From positions 1-7,880 of the forward strand of contig JAIRZN010000188.1 in assembly GCA_031267205.1 (NCBI GenBank): a stretch of DNA of 7,880 nt, in the 5' to 3' direction. Below the pieces are notes generated by a model. It saw only the letters and a list, made by a program, of their open reading frames with translations. It had not been told where the DNA came from and made no database searches. This document shows, in pieces, positions 1 through 7,304 of this stretch; the stretch's first letter is position 1, and every line of letters starts with the position of its first letter. The translations under genes were made by a program, and so were the position numbers. The DNA is from Tannerellaceae bacterium. GTDB taxonomy: Bacteria; Bacteroidota; Bacteroidia; Bacteroidales; Tannerellaceae.

Positions 1-47
1 CTGGTAGCATTTATAGGAGAAACGTAAGGAAATTCTTTGTTTTAGGC

Positions 48-55
48 TATATTTG
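48..55 (+). promoter_or_regulatory. Candidate -7 box upstream of tamL
   Basis: TATATTTG matches the Bacteroidetes primary-sigma -7 consensus TAnnTTTG exactly and lies 22 bp before the tamL ATG. Transcription would start near 60-63, giving a leader of only about 15 nt. The -33 position at 19 bp spacing reads TAAG, a poor match to TTTG, so only half of the promoter is convincing. Confidence 0.45.
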
Positions 56-77
56 CGACGCAAAATGATGTTGAATT

Positions 78-2432
78 ATGAGTGGCGTCCCCCGTTGGCT
101 TTTCTTGGTCGCAGGTACAGCGATATTGTGGTCTTGCAGTACAATCAAATTTGTGGAAGATGGAGAATACCTACTCGATAGGGTAAAGGTAGAATCCGAC
201 GTTCGTGGCTACGGGGCTACGGAGCTAAAGCCCTATGTAAGGCAGCAACCCAACTTCAAAGCCTTCGGATTGGTTAAATGGCAACTATACGCCTACGGAT
301 GGTCGAGCAAGTCAAAGCCGGACAGATGGATAAGCAAGCAGATGCGTAAGATGGGAGAAGCGCCCGTCATTCTTGACACCGTCATGGCGAGGCAGTCCGC
401 CGAAGAACTTGAGAGATTCCTCACCAACAAAGGCTACACCGGAGCCGTCGTGACGGTCGCCGTAGATACCGCCCGTAGGAAAAAGGCTACGGTTACATAC
501 CACGTAACAGGCAACGAGCCTTACACCATAAGAAACTACGAAATGAAATTCGCCGATGTTACGATCGACAGTATTGCTCATTTAAAGTCGCCCTCCCGCA
601 CTTGGGTCGGGTCTGCTTTCCGGTACGATGCGGCGGATTATATCCCGGCGATAGCCGAAGGCGATTTCTTTGACCGCGACCTGCTCGACCGCGAACGCCA
701 ACGCATCACCTCCCTCCTCCGGCGCAACGGCTACTACGCCTTCAACAAAGACAACCTCGGATACTCGGCCGACAGCTCATTCTCACAAAACGTTGTAGAC
801 CTCCACATGACCCTCCAGCCCTACCGCCGTCAGATGGCCGACGGCAGCGTCGTCGAATCGGAGCACCGACAGTATTACATCAAAGACGTCGCCGTTATGA
901 CCGATTACGACCCGCTACGGTTGGACGGCAACGACATCTTCACCCCCACAGATACCCTCAGCGCCGGCGCAATCTCAATCGTGTATGGCGGCGGAGGACG
1001 TACAATACGCCCGTCCGTCCTGCGCCGCAGCAACTATCTCAGGCCCGGAGCACGGTTCAACGAACGCAACCTGGAGCAGACCTACTCCGCCTTCGCCGCC
1101 CTTCGCGCCCTGAGGAACATCAATATACGCATGACCGAGACGGAAGAGAACGATACAATGAAACTAAGCGCAACAATCTTCACCGCACCCGCCAAGGTGC
1201 ACGGCTTCGGCGTCGACATCGAAGGAACAAACTCGGCAGGCGACCTCGGCTTCGCCTCAAGCATGAACTACCAACACCGTAACCTCTTCAAAGGCTCGGA
1301 AATCTTCACCGCTAAAATACGCGGCGCCTTCGAATCGCTATCCGGCAGCAGCGATTACGGCATGAATGATTATTGGGAGGTAGGCGGCGAAATGTCGCTC
1401 GCTTTCCCACACTTCCTCATGCCCTTTACCAACGAAAATTTCCGCCGGAGGATAAACGCATCGACGGAGTTCAGCATCAGCTATAACCGGCAGACAAGAC
1501 CTGAGTACGAGCGGGCCATCGTCTCCGGACGGTGGGGATACAATTGGCAAAGCCGCAACAATGCACAAGTTCGCCACTCGTTCAACCTAATTGACATCGA
1601 CTACCTCTTCCTCCCGCGCATCAACGGCGACTTCCTCCAGTCGCTGCCCGTAACTACGCGGCAGTACAACTACATCGACCAATTCATCAGCAGCATCAGC
1701 TATGCCTATACATATAATAACTACAACCCAAGACTGCGCGAGAGAAATACAAACTCCATACGCGCCTCAGTCGAGCTGGCCGGCAATATGATGTACGCCC
1801 TCTCGAACATCATAGGCGCAGACCGGAACGGCAACGGGCGATACAAACTTTTCGGCATCGAATACTCGCAGTACGCCAAATTCGATTTCGACTTCAGTCA
1901 GGGCATAATACTCGACAACCGCAACCGACTCGCCTTCCACCTCGGCTTGGGAGTTGCCGCACCCTACGGGAATGCCGTGCAGATACCCTTTGAACGCCGT
2001 TACTTCGCCGGAGGCGCCAATAGTCTGCGAGGCTGGTCGGTGCGTTCGCTCGGGCCGGGAGCTATGTCGAAAGATTCGACCGACTTCATACGCCAGACCG
2101 GCGACATACGCTTAGACCTTAACTTGGAGTACCGGACGAAACTGTTCTGGAAATTCGAGCTCGCCGCCTTCGCCGACGCAGGTAATATATGGACTATCCG
2201 CCCCTATGCCGACCAGAAAGGCGGCAGCTTCGACCCTGTGCGTTTCCTGAGCGAAATAGCCGTTTCGTACGGAATGGGACTGCGCCTCGACTTCGACTTT
2301 GTCCTCTTCCGCTTCGATGTCGGCATCAAAGCCTACGACCCACAGGAACAGGGCGCGCGCCGGTGGGCCATCACGCGGCCCAACCTCACCGATAATGCAG
2401 CCTGGCACTTCGCCGTCGGCTACCCCTTCTAA
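78..2432 (+). CDS. tamL: TamL: BamA/TamA-family outer-membrane lipoprotein
   Basis: A 784-residue Omp85-superfamily protein, likely the lipid-anchored TamA homologue of Bacteroidetes, which helps insert or assemble outer-membrane components with a TamB-type partner. A short hydrophobic signal ends in the lipobox LWSC with Cys20 as the lipidation site, which distinguishes TamL from BamA. Residues about 25-365 form a periplasmic POTRA-like region, for example near 139-160 and 263-280. From about 370 the sequence alternates in beta-barrel fashion with many aromatic residues. The Omp85 loop-6 signature is LRGW at 650-653 with the conserved Arg651. The protein ends in YPF, so a C-terminal Phe closes the barrel signal. 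ATG 78 is used because an in-frame TGA at 72-74 excludes earlier starts; the ATGs at 65 and 68 are out of frame. The family is clear; the TamL assignment rests on lipobox, length and loop motif. Confidence 0.9.
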   Translation: MSGVPRWLFLVAGTAILWSCSTIKFVEDGEYLLDRVKVESDVRGYGATELKPYVRQQPNFKAFGLVKWQLYAYGWSSKSKPDRWISKQMRKMGEAPVILDTVMARQSAEELERFLTNKGYTGAVVTVAVDTARRKKATVTYHVTGNEPYTIRNYEMKFADVTIDSIAHLKSPSRTWVGSAFRYDAADYIPAIAEGDFFDRDLLDRERQRITSLLRRNGYYAFNKDNLGYSADSSFSQNVVDLHMTLQPYRRQMADGSVVESEHRQYYIKDVAVMTDYDPLRLDGNDIFTPTDTLSAGAISIVYGGGGRTIRPSVLRRSNYLRPGARFNERNLEQTYSAFAALRALRNINIRMTETEENDTMKLSATIFTAPAKVHGFGVDIEGTNSAGDLGFASSMNYQHRNLFKGSEIFTAKIRGAFESLSGSSDYGMNDYWEVGGEMSLAFPHFLMPFTNENFRRRINASTEFSISYNRQTRPEYERAIVSGRWGYNWQSRNNAQVRHSFNLIDIDYLFLPRINGDFLQSLPVTTRQYNYIDQFISSISYAYTYNNYNPRLRERNTNSIRASVELAGNMMYALSNIIGADRNGNGRYKLFGIEYSQYAKFDFDFSQGIILDNRNRLAFHLGLGVAAPYGNAVQIPFERRYFAGGANSLRGWSVRSLGPGAMSKDSTDFIRQTGDIRLDLNLEYRTKLFWKFELAAFADAGNIWTIRPYADQKGGSFDPVRFLSEIAVSYGMGLRLDFDFVLFRFDVGIKAYDPQEQGARRWAITRPNLTDNAAWHFAVGYPF

Positions 2433-2585
2433 GCCCAACCCGCCATCCTCCGCGCAACCATCGCCAAAGACAGCCGCCCCACTCAAGAACAATGGCGCCG
2501 TACCGAAGTACAGGAATATAGATGCAAATATTCTAAATTCAACCAATCTAACAAATTACAACAGTCAAAACAGCAATGTCGGCAG

Positions 2586-2614
2586 ATTGGCAACATTTTT
2601 GTGACTGTGTCAGT
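2586..2614 (+). promoter_or_regulatory. Candidate promoter/operator region upstream of grpE
   Basis: This lies in the 210-bp gap between tamL and grpE. TTGGCAACATTTTTGT resembles a sigma-54 site: GG at 2589-2590, then 10 nt, then GT where the consensus has GC. The same bases contain CATTTTTG (2594-2601), a 7 of 8 match to the Bacteroidetes -7 box, but no TTTG sits 19-20 bp upstream. Next to it are two overlapping small palindromes, TGAC-TGT-GTCA (2602-2612) and ACTG-TGT-CAGT (2604-2614). A start near 2613 would leave about 30 nt before the grpE ATG. No CIRCE element (TTAGCACTC inverted repeat) is visible. Which sigma factor acts is undecided. Confidence 0.25.
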
Positions 2615-2642
2615 AGTAAATTATAAGTCATGTATTACAATA

Positions 2643-3224
2643 ATGATGAATCAGAATAAAGATATGGAATTGAACGAAAAAGATGAACAGTTGAATAACG
2701 GAGGCGCGACAGATTTACAGGAAGAAAAGCCGGATATGTCTGATAATAGCCTTCCGGAGGCTGACAATGTGACGGACGAAAAGGAAGACCTTCAAAAAAA
2801 GTATGACGCATTAAACGATTCTCATCTGCGACTTATGGCAGAGTTTGATAATTACAGGAAACGTACCCTGCGCGAAAAGGCTGACCTTATCAAGAGCGGT
2901 GGCGAAGCGACCTTGACGGCTCTGCTTCCGATAATAGACGATTTTGAGCGCGCTGTGCAAACCGTCCGCGCCGCAGAAGACATTGACGCGGTAAAGGAAG
3001 GAATAGAGTTGATTTACAATAAATTTATCGCCTATCTTGGGCAACAGGGCGTAAAGGCTATAAAGGCTGCGGGCGAGCCGTTTGACACCGAAAAATTTGA
3101 GGCTGTCGCGATCATTTCCGCTCCCACAAAGGAAGACAAGGGGAAGGTAATCGACAGCGCGCAGACGGGATATACGCTGTACGACAAAGTTATCCGCCAT
3201 GCCAAAGTTATCGTGGGAGAATAA
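2643..3224 (+). CDS. grpE: GrpE, nucleotide exchange factor of DnaK
   Basis: Cytoplasmic co-chaperone that releases ADP from DnaK and so drives the Hsp70 cycle. With the start at 2643 it has 193 residues, a normal GrpE length. Residues 1-45 are acidic and look disordered. About 46-90 form the long dimerising helix, including EFDNYRKR at 67-74. The core LLPIIDDFERA is at 94-104, and the C-terminal beta domain from about 135 ends in YDKVIRHAKVIVGE, typical of the family. The reading frame is open back to GTG 2601, but those extra 14 residues are not GrpE-like. ATG 2643, ATG 2646 and ATG 2664 are all possible starts, and no ribosome-binding sequence decides between them. dnaJ follows after 26 bp on the same strand, so the two are very probably one transcript. 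Confidence 0.95.
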   Translation: MMNQNKDMELNEKDEQLNNGGATDLQEEKPDMSDNSLPEADNVTDEKEDLQKKYDALNDSHLRLMAEFDNYRKRTLREKADLIKSGGEATLTALLPIIDDFERAVQTVRAAEDIDAVKEGIELIYNKFIAYLGQQGVKAIKAAGEPFDTEKFEAVAIISAPTKEDKGKVIDSAQTGYTLYDKVIRHAKVIVGE

Positions 3225-3250
3225 GAACGAGCAATTTAACAATACAAAAA

Positions 3251-4405
3251 ATGACTAAAAGAGATTACTACGAAGTGCTGGGCGTCGGAAAAAGCGCTAC
3301 GGCGGATGAGATAAAAAAGGCTTACCGCAAAAAGGCTATCGAATATCATCCCGATAAGAATCCCGGCAATAAGGAGGCGGAGGAAAAATTCAAGGAAGCC
3401 GCAGAGGCCTACGATGTTTTGAGCGACCAGCAGAAACGGCAACGTTACGACCAGTTCGGTCATGCAGGCGTGGGCGGAGCTTCGGGCGGCGACTTCAGCG
3501 GCGACTTCAATGTTGAAGATATATTCTCGCGTTTCGGCGACATTTTCGAAGGGCATTTTAACTTCGGGGGATTCAGCGGCTTCGGGGGTAATACTCATAG
3601 CGGAGGACAAAGGATGAACAGAGGCTCCGATCTGCGCGTGAAAGTCAAACTTAACCTGAGCGAAATAGCTAAGGGGGTTGAGAAAAAAATCAAGGTGAAA
3701 AAAGACGTCCTATGCCCTGCCTGCAACGGTAGCGGCGCAGAAGATGCGGGTAGCGTCAAGACCTGCGATACATGTCGGGGTAGCGGCGTAGTGACCCGTA
3801 TCACAAATACGTTTCTCGGACAGATGCAGACGCAAAGCGTTTGCCCGACCTGTGACGGAGATGGTAAGATAATCACCAAAAAATGCAATAAATGTGGAGG
3901 CGAAGGGGTAGTGAAAGACGACGCGGTAATAACGCTTCAGATACCGGCAGGCGTAGCGGAGGGAATGCAGTTGTCTATGAGTGGCAAAGGTAACGCCGCC
4001 CGCCACGGAGGGATTAACGGCGACTTGCTTGTGATTATAGAAGAAGAGGCGCATCCAGAGTTGTTGCGCGACGAAAATGACCTTCTATACAGCCTTTTAA
4101 TTAGCGTACCACAGGCAGCTTTGGGTTGTAGTGTGGAAGTGCCGACTATTGACGGCAAGGTGAAAGTGAAAATAGAATCCGGCACCCAGCCCGGCAAGGT
4201 GCTCCGCCTTCGCAACAAGGGGCTGCCGTCCGTAAACAGTTACGGCACAGGCGACCTTATGATCAATATAAGCGTTTATATACCCGAAATCCTTACCGAA
4301 TCGGAGAAGTCAATATTAAACGGGCTTGAAAACGCGCCTAATTTCCAACCACAAAAGTCGATGAAGGAGAAGATATTCAATAAATTCAAAAATATGTTTG
4401 AGTAA
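3251..4405 (+). CDS. dnaJ: DnaJ, Hsp40 co-chaperone (type I)
   Basis: Delivers unfolded proteins to DnaK and stimulates its ATPase. All type I parts are present in 384 residues. The J domain is at about 4-70 with the essential HPD motif at 33-35. A Gly/Phe-rich linker spans about 71-125. The zinc-binding region has four CxxCxGxG repeats with cysteine pairs 155/158, 172/175, 198/201 and 212/215. Two C-terminal substrate-binding beta domains follow, then a short basic-aromatic tail. No key residue is missing. The linker holds a tandem 12-bp near-repeat (3488-3511) encoding GDFS/GDFN. A TATGTTTG sequence at 4393-4400, at the 3' end of the gene, resembles a -7 box but has no partner -33 box. The gene lies 26 bp after grpE and 21 bp before the aldo/keto reductase. 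Confidence 0.97.
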   Translation: MTKRDYYEVLGVGKSATADEIKKAYRKKAIEYHPDKNPGNKEAEEKFKEAAEAYDVLSDQQKRQRYDQFGHAGVGGASGGDFSGDFNVEDIFSRFGDIFEGHFNFGGFSGFGGNTHSGGQRMNRGSDLRVKVKLNLSEIAKGVEKKIKVKKDVLCPACNGSGAEDAGSVKTCDTCRGSGVVTRITNTFLGQMQTQSVCPTCDGDGKIITKKCNKCGGEGVVKDDAVITLQIPAGVAEGMQLSMSGKGNAARHGGINGDLLVIIEEEAHPELLRDENDLLYSLLISVPQAALGCSVEVPTIDGKVKVKIESGTQPGKVLRLRNKGLPSVNSYGTGDLMINISVYIPEILTESEKSILNGLENAPNFQPQKSMKEKIFNKFKNMFE

Positions 4406-4426
4406 ACACTAATTAATTACACGAGT

Positions 4427-5410
4427 ATGGAAGCAAATGAAAAACGGTACGACGACATGCTTTATCGCCGGTGCGGGCGGAGTGGAATACTCCTGCCGGC
4501 TATCTCTTTGGGGCTGTGGCATAACTTTGGGAGCGTAGATGTGTTTAATCACTTTATCAAGATTGCGCACACGGCGTTTGATAACGGAATTACGCATTTC
4601 GATCTGGCTAATAATTATGGGCCGGAATACGGTTCGGCAGAAGAAAATTTCGGTAAGATACTCAAAAAAGGACTTGGGAAATACCGTGACGAACTGATTA
4701 TTTCCTCGAAAGCCGGATATGATATGTGGCCGGGTCCGTATGGCAACTGGGGCAGTCGCAAATACCTTACGGCGAGTCTGGATCGGAGCCTCCAGCGGAT
4801 GGGGCTGGACTATGTGGACATCTTTTATTCACATCGCCCCGACCCTTGTACCCCAATAGAGGAAACGATGGGGGCCTTGGTTGATATATTGCGTCAGGGC
4901 AAGGCGTTGTACGCAGGTATCTCCAATTACAACGATGAAGAAACGAAAGCCGCTCTGGCTGTACTCAAGGAGCATAAAGTGCATTGTCTGATACATCAAC
5001 CCAAGTATTCAATGCTCGAACGCTGGGTGGAACCTAAGTTACTGCCTGTGCTAAAGGACGAAGGGGTTGGGCTTATTGCCTTCTCTCCCCTGGCGCAAGG
5101 CTTGCTGACGGACAAATACCTGAACGGCATACCCGAAAATTCGCGTGCGGCAAAGTCTACCGGTTTCCTGCAAAGGAACCAGGTGACTGAAGAAGTCATA
5201 GATAAGGTATGCAAGCTGAATGATGTAGCTGTTGCCCGCGGTCAGACCCTTGCCGAAATGGCTTTGGCGTGGTTGCTGAAGGACGAACGGATAACCAGCG
5301 TATTGGTTGGAGCCAGTTCCGTCGAACAATTGCTTGATAACCTGAAAGCGCTCCGCAACCTATCGTTCGCCGAAGAAGAATTAAATGCGATAGAAGCAAT
5401 CTTGTCATGA
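4427..5410 (+). CDS. Aldo/keto reductase, YghZ-like (AKR14-type)
   Basis: NAD(P)H-dependent reductase of aldehydes or ketones, predicted soluble and cytoplasmic, 327 residues with a TIM-barrel fold. The catalytic tetrad is visible as Asp59, Tyr64, Lys95 and His136. NNYGPEYGSAEENFG (62-76) and the WGSRKYLTASLDRSL stretch (108-122) resemble the E. coli YghZ / Kv-beta branch, whose E. coli member reduces L-glyceraldehyde 3-phosphate and methylglyoxal. SPLAQGLLTDKY and the C-terminal VGASSVEQLLDN fit the cofactor-binding loops. The real substrate cannot be read from sequence. ATG 4427 lies 21 bp after dnaJ. The stop codon overlaps the start of the next gene as ATGA, implying coupled translation with the DUF4861 lipoprotein. 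That pairing suggests, as inference only, a sugar- or uronate-derived substrate or a role in carbonyl stress alongside the chaperones. Confidence 0.92.
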   Translation: MEANEKRYDDMLYRRCGRSGILLPAISLGLWHNFGSVDVFNHFIKIAHTAFDNGITHFDLANNYGPEYGSAEENFGKILKKGLGKYRDELIISSKAGYDMWPGPYGNWGSRKYLTASLDRSLQRMGLDYVDIFYSHRPDPCTPIEETMGALVDILRQGKALYAGISNYNDEETKAALAVLKEHKVHCLIHQPKYSMLERWVEPKLLPVLKDEGVGLIAFSPLAQGLLTDKYLNGIPENSRAAKSTGFLQRNQVTEEVIDKVCKLNDVAVARGQTLAEMALAWLLKDERITSVLVGASSVEQLLDNLKALRNLSFAEEELNAIEAILS

Positions 5411-6555
5411 ACCGGTTTGCGTTTTTAGCAATCTGTGCCTTATTCGTCTTCTCCTGCACTAACGATAAGGCGTTGCTAACGATAACCGTCAGTAATCCGT
5501 CTACGCTGGAACGTGTGGGAGAAATTGTCGAAATTGCGTCGGAAGCTCTTAACGGGCTTCCGAGCGGCAGTTCGTTTGTTGTCATAAACGAAGAAGGCGA
5601 ACAGGTTCCTTACCAGATAACGCATGATGGGAAGATGATTTTCCAGGCAACCGTCCCATCTGAAGCAAAGGCGATTTATACTGTGCATAACGGCAAACCG
5701 GAAGATTTCGAAACGATTGTCTGCGGCAAACAATACCCTCAACGAATGGACGATATTGCATGGGAAAACGACCGCATCGCTTTCCGCACTTACGGCCCTG
5801 CACTGCAAGCTTCCGGAGAACGCGCCTTCGGTTATGACGTATGGGTGAAAAACGTATCGTATTTAGTCGTGGAAGACCGCTATTACCGGGAGTTGACGGA
5901 TGGAGTGTCGTACCATGCCGACCATGGCAACGGGCTGGATTACTATAACGTAGGCCCTACCTTAGGCGCGGGAACTTCAGCCCTTATGGTGAGCGACACC
6001 ATTGTGTACCCTTATTGTTATAAAACTTACGAGATATTGGATAACGGCCCTCTGCGCTTTACGGTCAAGTTGATATATAATCCCCTTCAGGCAGGTGGCG
6101 ACGAGGTGGTTGAAACGCGCCTGCTTACATTGGATGCCGGTTCGCAACTTAACAAAGTCGTATTGTCCTTTGACGGCATGAGAAAAGAAATGCCTTTGGC
6201 TACCGGCATCGTCATCCACGAGCCAAGCGACGATTACATAGTCGATACTTCCGAAGGCTTCATTTCCTACGCCGACCCTGTCGACTCCGTGAACGGGCAA
6301 CTCTATGTAGGGTCAGTATTCCCTTATTCGCTAAAGGAAGCCAAAGTTGCGTACTTTTCGGATAATGAAAAGGCCGAACGCAAAGCCGCCGGCCACGTTC
6401 TGGCTATTAGCGGTTATGCGCCCAGCATGAAATTCACCTATTATTGGGGAGGTGGTTGGAGCAAATGGGGATTCCCTGCCCCAGTCGATTGGTTTGTTTA
6501 TATAAGAGAGTTCACGCAAAAGGTAAACGCTCCCCTTATTGTTAGTGTACGGTAA
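5407..6555 (+). CDS. DUF4861-family lipoprotein
   Basis: A 382-residue predicted lipoprotein. The signal peptide has a hydrophobic core (about 4-15) and the lipobox VFSC with Cys17, so the mature protein should be membrane anchored on the periplasmic or outer-membrane side. The body resembles the DUF4861 family of Bacteroidetes in two places: RMDDIAWENDRIAFRTYGPA in the first half, and a His/Asp-rich stretch in the middle reading SYHADHGNGLDYYNVGPTLG. The rest looks beta-rich. In other Bacteroidetes, members often sit in loci degrading uronate-containing polysaccharides beside unsaturated glucuronyl hydrolases, which hints at a carbohydrate role. No such hydrolase is present here and I do not know the activity. 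The start overlaps the reductase stop by 4 bp (ATGA), so the two are translationally linked. The family call is from remembered motifs, not a search. Confidence 0.72.
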   Translation: MNRFAFLAICALFVFSCTNDKALLTITVSNPSTLERVGEIVEIASEALNGLPSGSSFVVINEEGEQVPYQITHDGKMIFQATVPSEAKAIYTVHNGKPEDFETIVCGKQYPQRMDDIAWENDRIAFRTYGPALQASGERAFGYDVWVKNVSYLVVEDRYYRELTDGVSYHADHGNGLDYYNVGPTLGAGTSALMVSDTIVYPYCYKTYEILDNGPLRFTVKLIYNPLQAGGDEVVETRLLTLDAGSQLNKVVLSFDGMRKEMPLATGIVIHEPSDDYIVDTSEGFISYADPVDSVNGQLYVGSVFPYSLKEAKVAYFSDNEKAERKAAGHVLAISGYAPSMKFTYYWGGGWSKWGFPAPVDWFVYIREFTQKVNAPLIVSVR

Positions 6556-6597
6556 AGTACATCTTGTGTAGGCGTTCGCAAGTCATTAGTTTTACCG
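6550..6597 (+). repeat. Inverted repeat across the cluster's last stop codon
   Basis: CGGTAAA (6550-6556, containing the TAA stop) and TTTACCG (6591-6597) are perfect 7-bp complements separated by 34 nt. The spacer contains GCGTTCGC, a tiny internal hairpin. It might end transcription of the grpE-to-lipoprotein cluster, but no T tract follows, so it is at best an atypical terminator. Confidence 0.25.
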
Positions 6598-6794
6598 GAA
6601 AGAGTCATGTCAGGACAAGGAGCATTCAAAGCGTTAACCCAACTTGCAGCGATTAACTCGTATTACTCCGTAAATTGATTTTAAGTTTGTTTTGAAAGTC
6701 AGTTTTGATCATCACAGATTTTTTACCCTTACTGGTGAGCCCAAATTACCCTGCTGAATATAGGGAGTTTACTTCTTCTTAGACTGCAATGTGG
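6556..6794. other. Non-coding, AT-rich stretch after the cluster
   Basis: No convincing gene is seen. The region is more AT-rich than the genes to its left. A 23-codon ORF on the plus strand (6607-6678, starting MSGQGAF) matches nothing I recognise. The minus strand downstream of the transposase fragment has stops in every frame. TTACCCT occurs twice, at 6723-6729 and 6746-6752. The space is about what the missing C-terminal third of an IS3 transposase plus its end would need, but I cannot recognise either. Confidence 0.5.
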
Positions 6795-6932
6795 GTTAAG
6801 AATTTTCATGTATTCTTTACAACAATATTGAGTTCCTCTGTCCGAATGATGTATCAATCCACGGCGATGACTCTCAGGAGTCTTTGCCCTTAAATTTAAC
6901 CATGATCTTTTTTTAATCACAAATTTAAGGCC
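6795..6932 (-). pseudogene. IS3-family transposase (OrfB) fragment
   Basis: Reading on the minus strand, about 46 codons look like the middle of an IS3-group OrfB integrase core. A GLKFVIKKR-like helix leads into LIHHSDRGTQYCCKEYMKIL, where HSDRG carries the second acidic residue of the DDE triad (Asp codon at 6840-6842). The region that should follow, with the GN..DNA motif and the catalytic Glu, is absent or scrambled. The region before, with the first Asp, is also missing and is replaced by the tRNA promoter. The open frame extends to 7013 and 6729, but those flanks do not look like transposase. It is a decayed remnant, not a functional gene, and no terminal inverted repeats or target duplication are recognisable. 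Confidence 0.72.
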
Positions 6933-6957
6933 TGCCCCGATAATTGTAGAATAAAAA

Positions 6958-6988
6958 TTTGTAGATGATAAAATTAGTATTATCTTTG
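6958..6988 (+). promoter_or_regulatory. Bacteroidetes-type promoter for tRNA-Val
   Basis: TTTG (6958-6961), a 19-bp spacer and TATCTTTG (6981-6988) match TTTG-N19-TAnnTTTG without a mismatch. Transcription would begin near 6994-6997, giving a precursor leader of about 50 nt before the tRNA at 7045. The promoter lies inside the open frame that carries the transposase fragment, so the real remnant must stop before it. Confidence 0.72.
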
Positions 6989-7044
6989 CCCCATCTTGAA
7001 ATAAACAAGACATTTAAGTAACGCAAAATTATTTTTTTAATTGA

Positions 7045-7119
7045 GGGCGTTTAGCTCAGCCGGTTCAGAGCATCTGCCTTACAAGCAGAGGGTCGGCGGT
7101 TCGAATCCGTCAACGCCCA
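7045..7119 (+). tRNA. tRNA-Val (anticodon UAC)
   Basis: A complete cloverleaf. The acceptor stem GGGCGTT (7045-7051) pairs perfectly with AACGCCC (7112-7118). The D arm is GCTC/GAGC (7054-7057, 7068-7071). The anticodon stem TCTGC/GCAGA (7073-7077, 7085-7089) encloses loop CTTACAA with anticodon TAC at 7080-7082. The variable loop is 5 nt. The T arm (7095-7111) has loop TTCGAAT and one G-T pair. The discriminator base is A7119. CCA is not encoded, since CG follows. UAC reads valine GUA and, by wobble, other GUN codons. Its 3' end faces the repeat region and the integrase gene, so it is the probable integration target. Confidence 0.96.
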
Positions 7120-7157
7120 CGAAATAGCAAAAAGGTTGAAAGTCAACCAATGCCAAT

Positions 7158-7247
7158 AAAAGACAAGAAGTCTGTTAGTCAGTAGATTAACAGACTTCTT
7201 TGTTTTTACAATAGCCAGGCGAAGCCGGAAAAAGACATGAAAAGACA
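7158..7247 (+). repeat. AAAAGACA direct repeats
   Basis: AAAAGACA occurs at 7158-7165, 7230-7237 and 7240-7247; the last two start exactly 10 bp apart, about one helical turn. AAGACAAT at 7242-7249 has a perfect complement, ATTGTCTT, at 7326-7333. Phased repeats in this position could be arm-type integrase or excision-factor binding sites, but the motif is A-rich and short. Confidence 0.4.
7165..7207 (+). terminator. Rho-independent terminator downstream of tRNA-Val
   Basis: A perfect 13-bp stem, AAGAAGTCTGTTA (7165-7177) with TAACAGACTTCTT (7188-7200), encloses a 10-nt loop and is followed by TGTTTTT. It lies 46 bp after the tRNA and should end its precursor. It may also shield the integrase region from read-through. 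Half of the stem, AACAGACT, recurs at 7311-7318. Confidence 0.8.
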
Positions 7248-7255
7248 ATCTGTCT

Positions 7256-7299
7256 GTGTGCAAACCGTGTGCAAAAACAAGTGCCGAATTCTGCACACG
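7256..7299 (+). repeat. GTGTGCAAA direct and inverted repeats
   Basis: GTGTGCAAA occurs at 7256-7264 and 7267-7275, starting 11 bp apart, so both would face the same side of the helix. CGTGTGCA (7266-7273) has a perfect complement, TGCACACG, at 7292-7299, 18 nt away. Two direct copies plus one inverted copy between tRNA and integrase suggest binding sites for the integrase arm domain or an accessory factor. Confidence 0.5.
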
Positions 7300-7304
7300 A
7301 TTTG

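Noticed and set aside
2112..2546. Minus-strand 144-codon ORF over the tamL 3' end
   Set aside because: It is a shadow of the GC-rich tamL barrel region, with no recognisable family features.
2601..2642. GTG start adding 14 residues to GrpE
   Set aside because: The added residues are not GrpE-like, and the codons overlap the candidate promoter, so ATG 2643 is more likely.
3488..3511. Tandem 12-bp near-repeat in dnaJ
   Set aside because: It encodes the Gly/Phe-rich linker, which is naturally repetitive, so it has no separate meaning.
4393..4400. TATGTTTG as a separate promoter for the reductase
   Set aside because: It matches TAnnTTTG but lies in the dnaJ coding end with no TTTG at 19-20 bp upstream. 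It is kept only as a remote possibility.
6607..6678. 23-codon plus-strand ORF starting MSGQGAF
   Set aside because: It is too short, matches no family I know, and lies in decayed intergenic DNA.
6729..6794. Continuation of the transposase reading frame, and a shifted frame containing QQGN
   Set aside because: The GN could be part of the expected GN..DNA motif, but the surrounding residues do not fit, so extending the fragment is not supported.
7051..7296. Minus-strand 81-codon ORF ending in DSNRRPSACKADALNRLS
   Set aside because: Its C-terminal part is the antisense translation of the tRNA-Val gene, a well-known spurious protein. The rest covers the repeats and terminator.
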